From positions 1 through 64,000 of the forward strand of contig NZ_BMJC01000007.1 of NCBI RefSeq assembly GCF_014642875.1: a DNA stretch of 64,000 bases, in the 5' to 3' direction. Made by a program: the position numbers and the translations under genes. Position 1 is the first letter of the stretch. Every line of letters begins with the position of its first letter. This document shows, piece by piece, positions 39,823 to 49,298 of this stretch. The DNA comes from Puia dinghuensis. Its GTDB lineage: Bacteria; Bacteroidota; Bacteroidia; Chitinophagales; Chitinophagaceae. Below the pieces are notes generated by a model, which ran no database searches, had not been told where the DNA came from, and saw only the letters and a list, made by a program, of their open reading frames with translations.

Positions 39823-41655
39823 TCAAAGCAGCGCGAACTTATCCCCATCGAACAGCCCCATATCCCCAAGTTTCAAGTGCGGGATCACCAGCAGCGCCAT
39901 GAAGGAGAGGGTCATGAACGGGGCTCCGAGGGTGGAGCCTAGATTTTTTGCCATTTGGTCGATGGCGGTGTAGGCGGCGGCGACGCGGTAGCCGTCGTCG
40001 GTGCTCATGAGGCCCGCGACGGGAAGGGGGAGGATGAGTTCGGCGGGGACCCCGGGGCCGGAAGCAGGCGCGGAAGCAGGCGCGCCGGGATCGATACAGG
40101 CGAGGCCGCCTTTCTGCGCGATGATGAGGTTGACGGCGAGGCAGAGGCTTTCGTCATCGACGCCGATGGCTACGATGTTGTGACTGTCATGGGCAACCGA
40201 AGCGGCAATGGCGCCACGCTTGAGGCCGAAATTCTTTATAAAGGATTTGGCGACGGGCGCCGGCTGATAGCGATTGACGACGACGATCTTGAGGATGTCT
40301 TTGGCGGGATTGGCGTGGAGCCTGCCCTCCCGGGGAAGGGTGTCGGCGACAGGGATGACGAGCTTGTTGGTGATGAGCTGCCCGTCGAGGGCTTCGATGC
40401 AATAGACCTGCTCGACATTCTCCTGCTCCCCCCATTTGTCGAGCGGATAGGCGAAGTCGGCGGGGATGCGGGGTGTTGCTTTGAAGTTGTTGATGGGGGT
40501 GCTTCCCGCGGGGGCTCCGGGGGCGGGGCTGCCGGGGGTTGCTGCCGCAGTGGGGGCCGTGGGGGCCGGAGTCGCCGCGGGGGCCGGCTGGGTGGACGCG
40601 ATTCGGGTTTGGCCGTCGCGCGCGACGAGCTGCCCCTTGATATACGTCTCGAGAACGCGGAAGTTTTGCAGGTCTTCGACGAGGATGAAGTCGGCGGCAT
40701 CGCCGGGACGCAGCAGACCCGTGTCGAGACGGTAGTGCTCCACCGGGTTGAGACAGGCGGCGCGCAAGACGTTGAAGAGCGGAACGCCGGCGGCGACGGC
40801 CCGGGCACAGAGGCGATCGATATGGCCTGCTAATAAATTGTCGGGGTGCTTGTCGTCGCTGCAGAACATCATCTGCTGCGGCCAGTCGTTCAAGAGCCCG
40901 ATAAGCGCGTCGAAGTTTCTGGCGGCACTGCCTTCGCGGATGAGGATCTTCATCCCGGCCTGCAATTTGTCCAGGGCTTCCTCCGCAGTAAAACATTCAT
41001 GATCGGTGGAGATGCCCGCCGCTATATACTGTCTTGCCTGCTCCCCGCGCAGTCCTGGTGCATGACCGTCCACGGGCTTGCCTAGCCGGTGAGCGGCGGC
41101 GATCTTTTCCATCACCTCCGGGTCTTTGTTCAGGACACCGGGGAAGTTCATCATCTCACTGAGGTATTTGATCGCGGGGTCCTCGAGGAGCTTTGTAACG
41201 GCAGCGGCATCGAGGGTGGCGCCCGCTGTCTCGAAGCGGGTGGCCGGAACGCAGCTGGGGGCGCCGAAATAAAAATAAAAGGGAACGGTTTGTCCATTGG
41301 CGATCATGAATTCGACGCCGGGCAATCCGCAGACATTGGCTATCTCATGCGGATCGCTGACGGTGGCGATGGTGCCATGAACGACGGCGAGGCGCGCAAA
41401 TTCCGCGGGGATGAGCAGCGAGGATTCGATGTGGACATGCGCGTCGATGAAGCCGGGGAGGATGTAGGGGCCGGCGCCTTCCGCGGGGGATTGGCCGGGG
41501 GCGCCCGCTTCCGCCAGGGGGGTGATCGCTTGCTCCAGGGGAGTGACCGCTTCCGCCAGGGGGGTGACCGAACGAATAATACCGGATTCGATCACGATTT
41601 CGACCGGATTGATCTTTTGCGCTTCAATATCTACTAATTGCCCGTGGATTTTCAT
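39823..41655 (-). CDS. ade: Adenine deaminase
   Basis: 610 residues. Amidohydrolase-type adenine deaminase: metal ligands in GFIDAHVHIESS, then GHAPGL, DHECFTAEEAL and FCSDDKHPDNL. The C-terminal domain has VAHDSHNIVAIG and GLMSTDDGYRVA. It converts adenine to hypoxanthine and ammonia in purine salvage. Three low-complexity insertions are odd: a TPLAEA-type repeat at about 31-60 in the N-terminal beta domain, an Ala/Pro/Thr stretch at about 360-395, and an Ala/Pro stretch near 525. They lie between conserved blocks and probably form surface loops, so activity is expected to remain. Confidence 0.9.
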   Translation of the reverse strand: MKIHGQLVDIEAQKINPVEIVIESGIIRSVTPLAEAVTPLEQAITPLAEAGAPGQSPAEGAGPYILPGFIDAHVHIESSLLIPAEFARLAVVHGTIATVSDPHEIANVCGLPGVEFMIANGQTVPFYFYFGAPSCVPATRFETAGATLDAAAVTKLLEDPAIKYLSEMMNFPGVLNKDPEVMEKIAAAHRLGKPVDGHAPGLRGEQARQYIAAGISTDHECFTAEEALDKLQAGMKILIREGSAARNFDALIGLLNDWPQQMMFCSDDKHPDNLLAGHIDRLCARAVAAGVPLFNVLRAACLNPVEHYRLDTGLLRPGDAADFILVEDLQNFRVLETYIKGQLVARDGQTRIASTQPAPAATPAPTAPTAAATPGSPAPGAPAGSTPINNFKATPRIPADFAYPLDKWGEQENVEQVYCIEALDGQLITNKLVIPVADTLPREGRLHANPAKDILKIVVVNRYQPAPVAKSFIKNFGLKRGAIAASVAHDSHNIVAIGVDDESLCLAVNLIIAQKGGLACIDPGAPASAPASGPGVPAELILPLPVAGLMSTDDGYRVAAAYTAIDQMAKNLGSTLGAPFMTLSFMALLVIPHLKLGDMGLFDGDKFALL

Positions 41656-41725
41656 CTATTTAACGAATATTTGGGTGCAAATAACGTTATATTTAGGATA
41701 TTGAAGAGCTCTTAAACACGACCAT

Positions 41726-42538
41726 ATGTTTCGTATCCTTATCTCGATTGCATTTGCGCTGTTAATCTTATCCTCGGTTTGCCCCGCGGGAGCCCAACCC
41801 TCGAGCCCCGAACCGGCGACAATTGCCCTCCAACCCCGATCTCCCGAATCTGCGGAAGCCATCATCGCCCACCATGTCGAAGCCCTCGGCGGAAAAGAAA
41901 AGCTCCAGGGTCTCAACTCCATCTACATGGAAGGAGTAGCCATTCTACCCAGCGGCCTCGAAATTCATGCGAAAAGCTGGAAAGTATACGATCGCCTCTA
42001 TCGTCAGGAACTGCAATTTGGCGAAGATCATATCGTCGTCATCGCTACCCCCGGAAAGGGCTGGTCTGCCGGCCCACGCACCGGCGGCGAATTCAAACCC
42101 ATCCCCACCGAAGACCTGAAAGCCCTGAGGGTCGAAATCGATCCCGCCGGACCGCTGGCGGACTATAGTGCCAAGGGCTTCAAGCTCGAACGCCTGGGGA
42201 CCGACACCATCTACGGGCAACCCTGTTATGTGGTGAAAGTTTATTGTCCTTCCAATCACTCCATCACCTACTCCATCGACCAGAATACCTGGTACGTCCT
42301 GCGCGAGACCCGTAAGGGTGGCGGATTTACGAGCTGCGGCGCCATGATCAAAGGCTGGAACGACAGTGGCGACGGCACCGTGACCTTCGACTACTCGGAC
42401 TACAAAAAAGGGCCAGGTGGTTATATCCTGCCGTACTCCATCACCGTTCATGAATTGGGGGCCAAGGTGAGCATCGAGAAGGTGGAGATCAACAAGAACA
42501 TGGACGTGGATACGCTCGGCCGGCCGGGCAGCAGGTAA
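41726..42538 (+). CDS. Exported protein, possibly LolA/LppX-like fold
   Basis: 270 residues with a signal peptide (MFRILISIAFALLILSSVCPAGAQ). The start of the mature part, EAIIAHHVEALGGKEKLQGLNSIYMEG, is the typical opening of outer-membrane lipoprotein-sorting-type (LolA-like) proteins in Bacteroidota. Beta strands with GQPCYVVKVYC and the ending ILPYSITVHELGAKVSIEKVEIN continue that pattern. It would be periplasmic and bind a lipid-like ligand. It is divergent from adenine deaminase across 70 bp. No lipobox was seen. Confidence 0.6.
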   Translation: MFRILISIAFALLILSSVCPAGAQPSSPEPATIALQPRSPESAEAIIAHHVEALGGKEKLQGLNSIYMEGVAILPSGLEIHAKSWKVYDRLYRQELQFGEDHIVVIATPGKGWSAGPRTGGEFKPIPTEDLKALRVEIDPAGPLADYSAKGFKLERLGTDTIYGQPCYVVKVYCPSNHSITYSIDQNTWYVLRETRKGGGFTSCGAMIKGWNDSGDGTVTFDYSDYKKGPGGYILPYSITVHELGAKVSIEKVEINKNMDVDTLGRPGSR

Positions 42539-42767
42539 GCGGCGTCTCAGCGGCGATGGCTCGCGGTGACTCGGAGGCGGCGGCAAGCGGAGGTGAGCGG
42601 CGACTCAGCGGCGGAGAAAATCATGCAGCAGCGCTCCAACAACAGCCACTACCATCTAGGGGTTATCCCTGTAATTCAAGCCAGTTGCAATATTCCTCGT
42701 AAGTTTCCGTTATCCACAGGAGAAATCCGGTCCAAAATTCCTATTCCAAAAACCAAGAACCGTTACT

Positions 42768-44825
42768 ATGATCAAGAAGAGTACGTATTTCCTCTTATTG
42801 ACCACCTTCTTCGGGCTGACTGCTTCTTCCCAATCCTTCATCGGGTATGGCTACGATAATTATGCGGGCGTCAATGCGTTGATCCTCAACCCCGGCACGC
42901 TTGCTGACAGCAGGTATAAGGTGAACGTCAACATATTCTCCATCAGCGCCCTCGGAGGCAACAACATGTACGAGATGGACCGCAGCCGCCTTCTCAGCCT
43001 GAAATTCTCCCATCTCGCCGCCGGCAGCGGATACTACAAGGCCAACAACACGGCTGACAAATATCTCTATACCAACCTCGATATCCTGGGACCCTCGGCA
43101 ACGATCAACCTTACGCGAAAGGATGCCCTCGGGTTACTGACACGCGTCCGGGTCATCGGTAATGAATACAATCTTGGCAACCCGCTGTTTCAGCTGCTCG
43201 GTGACGCCAACCCCAACTTCTACAACACCAACATCGTCAACCGCAGCTTCCAGGTGAAGACCGCTGCCTTTGCAGAAGCGGGCATCTCCTACGGCCGCGT
43301 ATTGTTCAAAGACGATCGCGCAGAGATAAAGCTCGGCATAACGGGTAAATATGTCATAGGCCTTGCCTATGGGAGTCTCTCATCCGGTCCGCTGGTGCTC
43401 AATCTCCAGCCGGGCAACTTCATCGCGAATATCCAGGCCGACGTCACCGCTCAATATTCCGGCAACCTCGACCAGGTGGGCAACGGCGCGAGTCTCTCCG
43501 ATATCGTGAACAAACGAAGCGGTCATGGCCTTGGCCTCGATATAGGTTTTGTATACGAGCTGAAAAGCAGCAAAGACCCCAACACGGCCAAACTGCGGCT
43601 GGGTCTCTCCGTCACCGACATCGGTTCGGTCAACTTTGCCAACTCCCCCAACAGCCAGCAATATACGATAACGGCTACGGGACATAATGCCGCGGAGTTT
43701 CAGAAACAGAATGGCGAATCGCTCAGCGCGTATTTCACCCGGCTGAAAGCTGCCGGCCTCGTCGTCGTAAAAGCTGCGGCGCCATCGGCAAACGTAAGCC
43801 TGCCTACGGCCATCCACTTCAACGTAGACTACGAGATATTCAAACGCCTTTATATAAATGGTGATGTACTGCTGAACATGCTCTCTACCAGCAACCCCGT
43901 GACCCCGAACTATGTGACGACGTTTACGGCTACGCCGCGACTCGAAAAGAAATGGGTGAGCATCTATTCGCCGGTATCTTACAGCGTCAACGGCCAGCTC
44001 AACTGGGGTGCGGGTATCCGTCTAGGACCGGTATTTGCCGGTAGCGGCTCCATTTTGTCCAGTATGCTGAAGAACCGTATTCAGAGCGCCGACGCGCATG
44101 TGGGCCTGACGATACCCATCTTCCAACACCGTAAGACCAAAGATCAGCCGAAGCTGTCCGACACTGCCGCCAACGGCAAGAGCATGACCAACGATCGCGA
44201 TGGTGACGGTGTCGTCGATGCCAAGGATGAATGCCCCGACAGCGCCGGACCGATAAAGCTCATCGGCTGCCCCGACGATGACGGCGACGGCGTACCCAAC
44301 TACAAGGACAAATGCCCCCATGTGAAGGGTTCGCCCAATTTCCAGGGCTGTCCCGCACCGGATAGTGATAGCGATGGTGTCAACGACGACAGCGACAGAT
44401 GTCCGCTGGTGAAAGGCGTGGCGAGCAATTATGGCTGTCCGGCGATAAAGGACGAATATGTCAAGACGGTGAAACATGCGGCAGACAGGATATTCTTTGT
44501 TCGGGCGAAGGCCACTATAGAAATGGTGTCGTATGGGGAGCTCGATCGCGTGGTGGATATCTTACAGGAAGACTCTACGCTGCGGCTGCGTATCGAAGGG
44601 TATACCGATAGTGAAGGTCCCGACGCGCGAGAGATGAGACTTTCCGAACGCCGGGCCCGGGCCGTGTATAATTACCTTGTGTTCAAAGGCATCTCGCCCG
44701 ATCGCATGGAGTATAAAGGCTATGGTAAGACGAAGCCGCTGGTGCCAAACGATACGCCGGAAGGAATGGCGCTTAACCGGCGGACCGACATGATCCTGAT
44801 GAATTATCCGAAGGAGAAGAAGTAG
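42768..44825 (+). CDS. Outer-membrane DUF5723 barrel fused to thrombospondin-3 repeats and OmpA domain
   Basis: 685 residues. Signal peptide ending ASSQ at about 22. DUF5723-type beta barrel at about 25-460. Three calcium-binding thrombospondin type 3 repeats (DRDGDGVVDAKDECPD, DDDGDGVPNYKDKCP, DSDSDGVNDDSDRCP) lie at about 470-555, and a C-terminal OmpA-like peptidoglycan-binding domain (IEGYTDSEGPDAREMRLSERRA ... LNRRTDMILMNYP) at about 570-680. It is an outer-membrane protein linked to the cell wall. The segment NALILNPGTLADSRYKVNVN near the N terminus is the DUF5723 signature. A likely structural gene without local partners. Confidence 0.85.
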   Translation: MIKKSTYFLLLTTFFGLTASSQSFIGYGYDNYAGVNALILNPGTLADSRYKVNVNIFSISALGGNNMYEMDRSRLLSLKFSHLAAGSGYYKANNTADKYLYTNLDILGPSATINLTRKDALGLLTRVRVIGNEYNLGNPLFQLLGDANPNFYNTNIVNRSFQVKTAAFAEAGISYGRVLFKDDRAEIKLGITGKYVIGLAYGSLSSGPLVLNLQPGNFIANIQADVTAQYSGNLDQVGNGASLSDIVNKRSGHGLGLDIGFVYELKSSKDPNTAKLRLGLSVTDIGSVNFANSPNSQQYTITATGHNAAEFQKQNGESLSAYFTRLKAAGLVVVKAAAPSANVSLPTAIHFNVDYEIFKRLYINGDVLLNMLSTSNPVTPNYVTTFTATPRLEKKWVSIYSPVSYSVNGQLNWGAGIRLGPVFAGSGSILSSMLKNRIQSADAHVGLTIPIFQHRKTKDQPKLSDTAANGKSMTNDRDGDGVVDAKDECPDSAGPIKLIGCPDDDGDGVPNYKDKCPHVKGSPNFQGCPAPDSDSDGVNDDSDRCPLVKGVASNYGCPAIKDEYVKTVKHAADRIFFVRAKATIEMVSYGELDRVVDILQEDSTLRLRIEGYTDSEGPDAREMRLSERRARAVYNYLVFKGISPDRMEYKGYGKTKPLVPNDTPEGMALNRRTDMILMNYPKEKK

Positions 44826-44916
44826 GAGAGCCGGCCGGCAGATTGCGCCGGTGAAAGAACCACTAACCCCGAAGTCCGAATATAGAAGGAGCCGCCCGCC
44901 AGGGTGGCTTCTCGTT

Positions 44917-45375
44917 TTAGACTGTCTCTTCCAACTCTTCAAGCAGCGGGATCTGCGCGGGAATGATCACCTCCCTGGCGTCGGGAATGGAGAACCAGCC
45001 GCCTTTGTCTACCTCGGGAAAAGTTTGGTTCTTGCCCGATTTGCGCGGCCATTCCAGCTCGAAAGTATTGCTGACGATCTTTGCGGGATCGAGGTCGCCG
45101 GGTGTCGCCCAGGCATAAACGCGCTTGCCCCCCTTTTGACGAATGGGGCTCAGCGGCTGAAAAGGGCCATTGAGCGTGAAGCCGGTCTCTTCGCGAAATT
45201 CCCTGACGGCCGCATCCAGCGCCGGCTCCTCGTTGGTAAATTCCCCTTTGGGGATGGTCCAGCAACCGGCGTCTTTGTTCTTCCAGAAAGGGCCCCCGGG
45301 GTGAACGAGGAACACTTCGAGTATCTGGGTGAGGCGACGATAAAGCAAAATGCCGGCACTTTGTTTAGTAGTCAT
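44917..45375 (-). CDS. Nudix hydrolase
   Basis: 152 residues from the ATG at 45375 (MTTKQSAGILLYRR); the frame upstream of it is unlike coding sequence. The Nudix box G-x5-E-x7-REFREETGF is intact (GEFTNEEPALDAAVREFREE). It is a small cytoplasmic NUDIX enzyme of the type containing VFLVHPGGPFWKNKDAGCWTIPKGE, seen in many bis-nucleotide or house-cleaning pyrophosphatases. Substrate not determinable. Confidence 0.85.
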   Translation of the reverse strand: MTTKQSAGILLYRRLTQILEVFLVHPGGPFWKNKDAGCWTIPKGEFTNEEPALDAAVREFREETGFTLNGPFQPLSPIRQKGGKRVYAWATPGDLDPAKIVSNTFELEWPRKSGKNQTFPEVDKGGWFSIPDAREVIIPAQIPLLEELEETV

Positions 45376-45595
45376 AGTAAAGTGTGGCACAAATCTACGG
45401 CCTATCAGCGGGTGGTAAAAGCCGTTGGTGGATCGGATCTTGGGTTTTGTCGTTTTTGGGGTGTGCTTGACCGTATTCGGGGGGTGGCGGCGGCGGAACC
45501 AGGACAGTGCAGGACAGTTGGCCAGGACGCGTAATCCCCAGAGACTGTGGCGATAATGGGGCAAATTTGCGTATATTTAATCAGCAAATCTTATC

Positions 45596-48500
45596 ATGCA
45601 AAAGCTAAGCGTCCTCTTTCTGTCGCTGGTCGTTCTCTTTCTTTTCTTTGCAGGGTTCTACCTGTACTATGTTCCGGCCAACAAGGCGAGTCTCAACAAG
45701 TATGGTTTTCTCGTTTTGCAACAGCTGGAGGCCTCGATGGAGTATAAGGTAAAGGCCAATGAGAACCTCTTTTCCAATTATGTAGAGAAAGCCTTTAATA
45801 AGGAGCCTGGCGATCGCCATATGGGGCGGGCGACCAAGTGGTTGAAGGCATTGGGGGTGGATAGTGTAATGCGGCCGGGGACGGCTTCTCCGGCGGCGGC
45901 ACGAGCTTCGGCACCGGCGGGTGCAGCGGGTGCAGCGGGTGAAGCACCGGCCGCGACTGCCGGTTATCCCGACGGCGACTCCACCCGTATCCTGCCCGAT
46001 CGGAAACCAACGACCACAGGAGAAGTGCAGGGCCACCTGGCAGATATCCGCAACGATCGGTTTTATTATTATTTCCAGCGCGGCCAGGATACGATCGCCC
46101 TGACGATACCGGTGGCGCAATTCATGAGCGATCTCCTGGGGAGTCATGCCAGTGACTTCTTTCAAAGTTTTTTGTTTTTGAAGATCACGGGCGATCGGGT
46201 GAACACTATTTATAAGAACCCTGGACTGCCCATCGGGACAGATATCCAGATCGACAGCCTCCTCCCGAACAGCAAGGAAGCTTTCTATCCCGGGGTGGTC
46301 GATATGCGCGCAAGTGATCTCGACTATAAATTGTTTTTCATCCCCGTCACCCTCGGCAACCAGCAATACGTCCTTTGCGGGGTAAAAGATGCGGATGAGT
46401 ATGCGGATGCGACCCATACCATGCCGCCCGGCTTCATCTACCCCATCGTCATCGCGCTATTGTTGCTGCTGATCATCTCGCCGCTGATCAAGCTCTCTAT
46501 TATGGGACCGGCAGAGAAGGTGCGGCTCAACGATTTTACGGGGTATTGCTTCTCGCTTGTCGCGGGGAGCATGGTGATCACGCTGATCGTTATCCAGGTA
46601 TTGCTACTACAGGATGGGAGCACCCGGGAGGATCAACATCTGCACCAGTTGTCGGGCAAGATACACGAGGCTTTCCAGCAGGAGCTCGACCGGGCTTATC
46701 ATCAGCTATCGGTGCTGGACAGCCTGCCATTGCGCCCCGACGAACATGGGAAAGTGCGTGACTGGCGGAAGGGCTATTTTGACGTGACAAAAGACCTCGT
46801 CGATTATATGCGGGCTAACGCCGGCAGCGCCTATTTTAATTTCGACCGGGTCGACTGGGTCAACGACAGCGGCCGGCAGGTTATCAACGCCAGCCTCGAC
46901 CGGGGGCTCGACACCTTATATATCAACGTCTCGAAGCGGAAATATTTTACCGACTTCGTCAACAACAGTTGTACCACTTTGCCGGGGATGGATACTGCGC
47001 TGGTGAGCATTCAGCCGCTGATCACGGGAACAGAGGGCGCCCTGCGTATCGTTCTGGCCAGGCGCAGTGTTTGCCCGGATATTTTTATCACGACGCTTTC
47101 TACCGATCTGTATTCGGTGAACCGCACTATCCTTCCGTCGGGCTATGGGTTTTGTGTCATCGATGCGGATGGGCGGGTGCAGGTGCATTCCGATCCGCTG
47201 CATTCCCTGAACGAGAATTTCATCGACGAGGTGGAGGATGCGGCGCAGGTGCGCAGCGCGATGAAAGCCCGGCAGGAGCTCTATCTCCCCACAACAAAGT
47301 GTTACGGCCGGGAATTCGGTCTGGTGGTGAAGCCGGTGCAGAACCTGCCCTATTTTCTTGTCACCTATTATGATAAAGGCTATATCCAACCGGTGAACAT
47401 GCGCATCCTCATCTTTTCCCTGGCGGGTTGTGGGATGGTGCTGCTTCTCTCGGGGGCGATGTGGTTCATCTTCTTCCGGCGGCGGTGGAACGAACGGCCG
47501 CTGCTGTTTGGGGTGATGGATCATCTTCCATGGATCGTGCCGCGGCGAACTGCCGCCCGCATCTATCGCAGGGGCTGGATCGTTTTGATGATCTATGTAG
47601 TGGTGACGACGCTGGCCGTGCTCTTGTCCTTTTATTATGGGGCAGGTAGTAACCAGCGGGTGCTCATCCTGCTGCTGCTGACGCCGCTGCTGGTTTCCAT
47701 CGGGATGAAGATGATCATCCGGATGCGGCGGGATGCCGTTGTCGGGTCAGTCGAGGTGTCGCATGGGGAAGGGGACGTGCTGGTGGTGCCGGAAGAGCCA
47801 TTTCAGCCGGTGAAGCCCATCGACCATCTGTTGCATTATTGCCTGCTGGTCGAACTTTTGGTCATTGCGATGGGCGTATTGCCGGCGGGCCTCTTTACGT
47901 GGTATGCCAACAACCAGGAGCTGTTGCAATCTGTCAAGAAGGAGCAGCTGCTGATGGCCGAGGCGCTGGATAACCGCAAGCCCGTACTCTATAATAATCT
48001 GCATGCGTTGGACAGCGGGGTGGCGCCAAAGACCCTTTACAGCGATTGGCAGTATCATCGCGGTATTTATTCGATAAATGGCGAACGGCTTCGGATGACG
48101 GATACGGCGATGCCGCCCCTGACCGACGCCTTTGGGGTCGCCTCGACCTATTTCGCGGTGGCGGGATGGCTGGCGAATGATTATTATGATCCGGAGTATG
48201 TGCCGGTGCTGGTTGGCGGAAGTGATGACGGGCGTTGGCTGTGGACCGAGCCCGCGAAGCACCGAATGGATTTTTATTACCGGCTGCCGCCCGATCTGCA
48301 TGCGGGGGGTGCTTCCGCGGCCCCGGCCGGTTCGGGTGCGGTGACGGGGCCGAATGCGGGTGCGACGACCGACGGCGTTCTCGAGATCGCATCCGTGATG
48401 CCGCAGCGGTATATCTATCTGTCGGACTGGCGCAAGGCGCTGCTGTTAATAGCGGTGGTGGCGGCCTTATTATATGGATTGTATCTGCTGATCCGGCGCG

Positions 48501-49168
48501 TGTCGGCGGGCATCTTCCTGCAGAAGTTTGTGGTCGGTGGTCAGGAAAGGGTGTTGCCTTTGTTTGATGACTATGCTTCCAAGGAGTCGTTGTCCGCAGA
48601 GCAAAAGGTCGAAAGCGAAAAGGCGATGCGTATCGACATCATCAAAGACCTGCATCCCGTGGGCGACGAAGCCGCGCTCGACGCGATGGAACTGGATACG
48701 GTGCATAGCATCCGGCGCTGGGGCCCCTACTTCGCGCTGGTGCTGGCGGGATGTAATGCGAAAGAGAAATACCTGCTGTTTCAGTTTGCGTGTAATGGAT
48801 TTCTCAATTATAAGAATGTCGTGGAGATCGATGCGTTGATACAGCGGGGCGTACTGGTGGTGGAGAACGAAGAGGTGCGCCTGTTCAGCCATGCTTTCCG
48901 GGCCTATATCCTCTCGCATGTGGATGAAGACACACTCGAGCGGTCGTTTATCCGCCGGAGCCCCTGGCAGCGATTCCGCATCCCCTTCCTCATCCTGCTG
49001 ATGATCGCCGCAGCCTTCCTCTTCTTCACACGGCAGGAAGCCTGGCAGCGCATCTCCGCGCTGATCGCAGCGGTGAGCAGTTCGCTCGGGTTGTTGACGG
49101 GACTATTCAAGGAGGGCTTAGGCGGTCCGCCCCCGCCCCCGGTGCAGGTAGAGGTGAAGGATGAATGA
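45596..49168 (+). CDS. Giant multi-pass membrane sensor with Cache-like domains, unknown output
   Basis: 1190 residues. First helix at 5-26; an extracytoplasmic domain to about 275 with an Ala/Gly/Pro insertion at about 98-125; two helices at about 280-345. A second extracytoplasmic region at about 350-600 contains a Cache/PAS-like strand set (GYGFCVIDADGRVQVHSD at about 515). More helices lie at about 610-780. A third extracytoplasmic region carries another Ala/Gly insertion near 900-920. A helix lies at about 940-960. The C-terminal cytoplasmic region at about 990-1110 (YLLFQFACNGFLNYKNVVEIDALIQRGVLVVENEEVRLFSHAFRAYI) looks winged-helix-like. A last helix and a Pro-rich tail follow. No kinase, cyclase or methyl-acceptor domain is seen. 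Confidence 0.6.
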   Translation: MQKLSVLFLSLVVLFLFFAGFYLYYVPANKASLNKYGFLVLQQLEASMEYKVKANENLFSNYVEKAFNKEPGDRHMGRATKWLKALGVDSVMRPGTASPAAARASAPAGAAGAAGEAPAATAGYPDGDSTRILPDRKPTTTGEVQGHLADIRNDRFYYYFQRGQDTIALTIPVAQFMSDLLGSHASDFFQSFLFLKITGDRVNTIYKNPGLPIGTDIQIDSLLPNSKEAFYPGVVDMRASDLDYKLFFIPVTLGNQQYVLCGVKDADEYADATHTMPPGFIYPIVIALLLLLIISPLIKLSIMGPAEKVRLNDFTGYCFSLVAGSMVITLIVIQVLLLQDGSTREDQHLHQLSGKIHEAFQQELDRAYHQLSVLDSLPLRPDEHGKVRDWRKGYFDVTKDLVDYMRANAGSAYFNFDRVDWVNDSGRQVINASLDRGLDTLYINVSKRKYFTDFVNNSCTTLPGMDTALVSIQPLITGTEGALRIVLARRSVCPDIFITTLSTDLYSVNRTILPSGYGFCVIDADGRVQVHSDPLHSLNENFIDEVEDAAQVRSAMKARQELYLPTTKCYGREFGLVVKPVQNLPYFLVTYYDKGYIQPVNMRILIFSLAGCGMVLLLSGAMWFIFFRRRWNERPLLFGVMDHLPWIVPRRTAARIYRRGWIVLMIYVVVTTLAVLLSFYYGAGSNQRVLILLLLTPLLVSIGMKMIIRMRRDAVVGSVEVSHGEGDVLVVPEEPFQPVKPIDHLLHYCLLVELLVIAMGVLPAGLFTWYANNQELLQSVKKEQLLMAEALDNRKPVLYNNLHALDSGVAPKTLYSDWQYHRGIYSINGERLRMTDTAMPPLTDAFGVASTYFAVAGWLANDYYDPEYVPVLVGGSDDGRWLWTEPAKHRMDFYYRLPPDLHAGGASAAPAGSGAVTGPNAGATTDGVLEIASVMPQRYIYLSDWRKALLLIAVVAALLYGLYLLIRRVSAGIFLQKFVVGGQERVLPLFDDYASKESLSAEQKVESEKAMRIDIIKDLHPVGDEAALDAMELDTVHSIRRWGPYFALVLAGCNAKEKYLLFQFACNGFLNYKNVVEIDALIQRGVLVVENEEVRLFSHAFRAYILSHVDEDTLERSFIRRSPWQRFRIPFLILLMIAAAFLFFTRQEAWQRISALIAAVSSSLGLLTGLFKEGLGGPPPPPVQVEVKDE

Positions 49169-49298
49169 TCGAGGTCTTTAATATCTCGAAGTTTTTCGTG
49201 CGTGCATTTGTGTTTTTTTGCGCGTGCAGTTGTGTTTACCATTATATCCTTTGATTCCGTTTTCAGTGATAGTAATATTGCAGTAGCAAACGATATCC

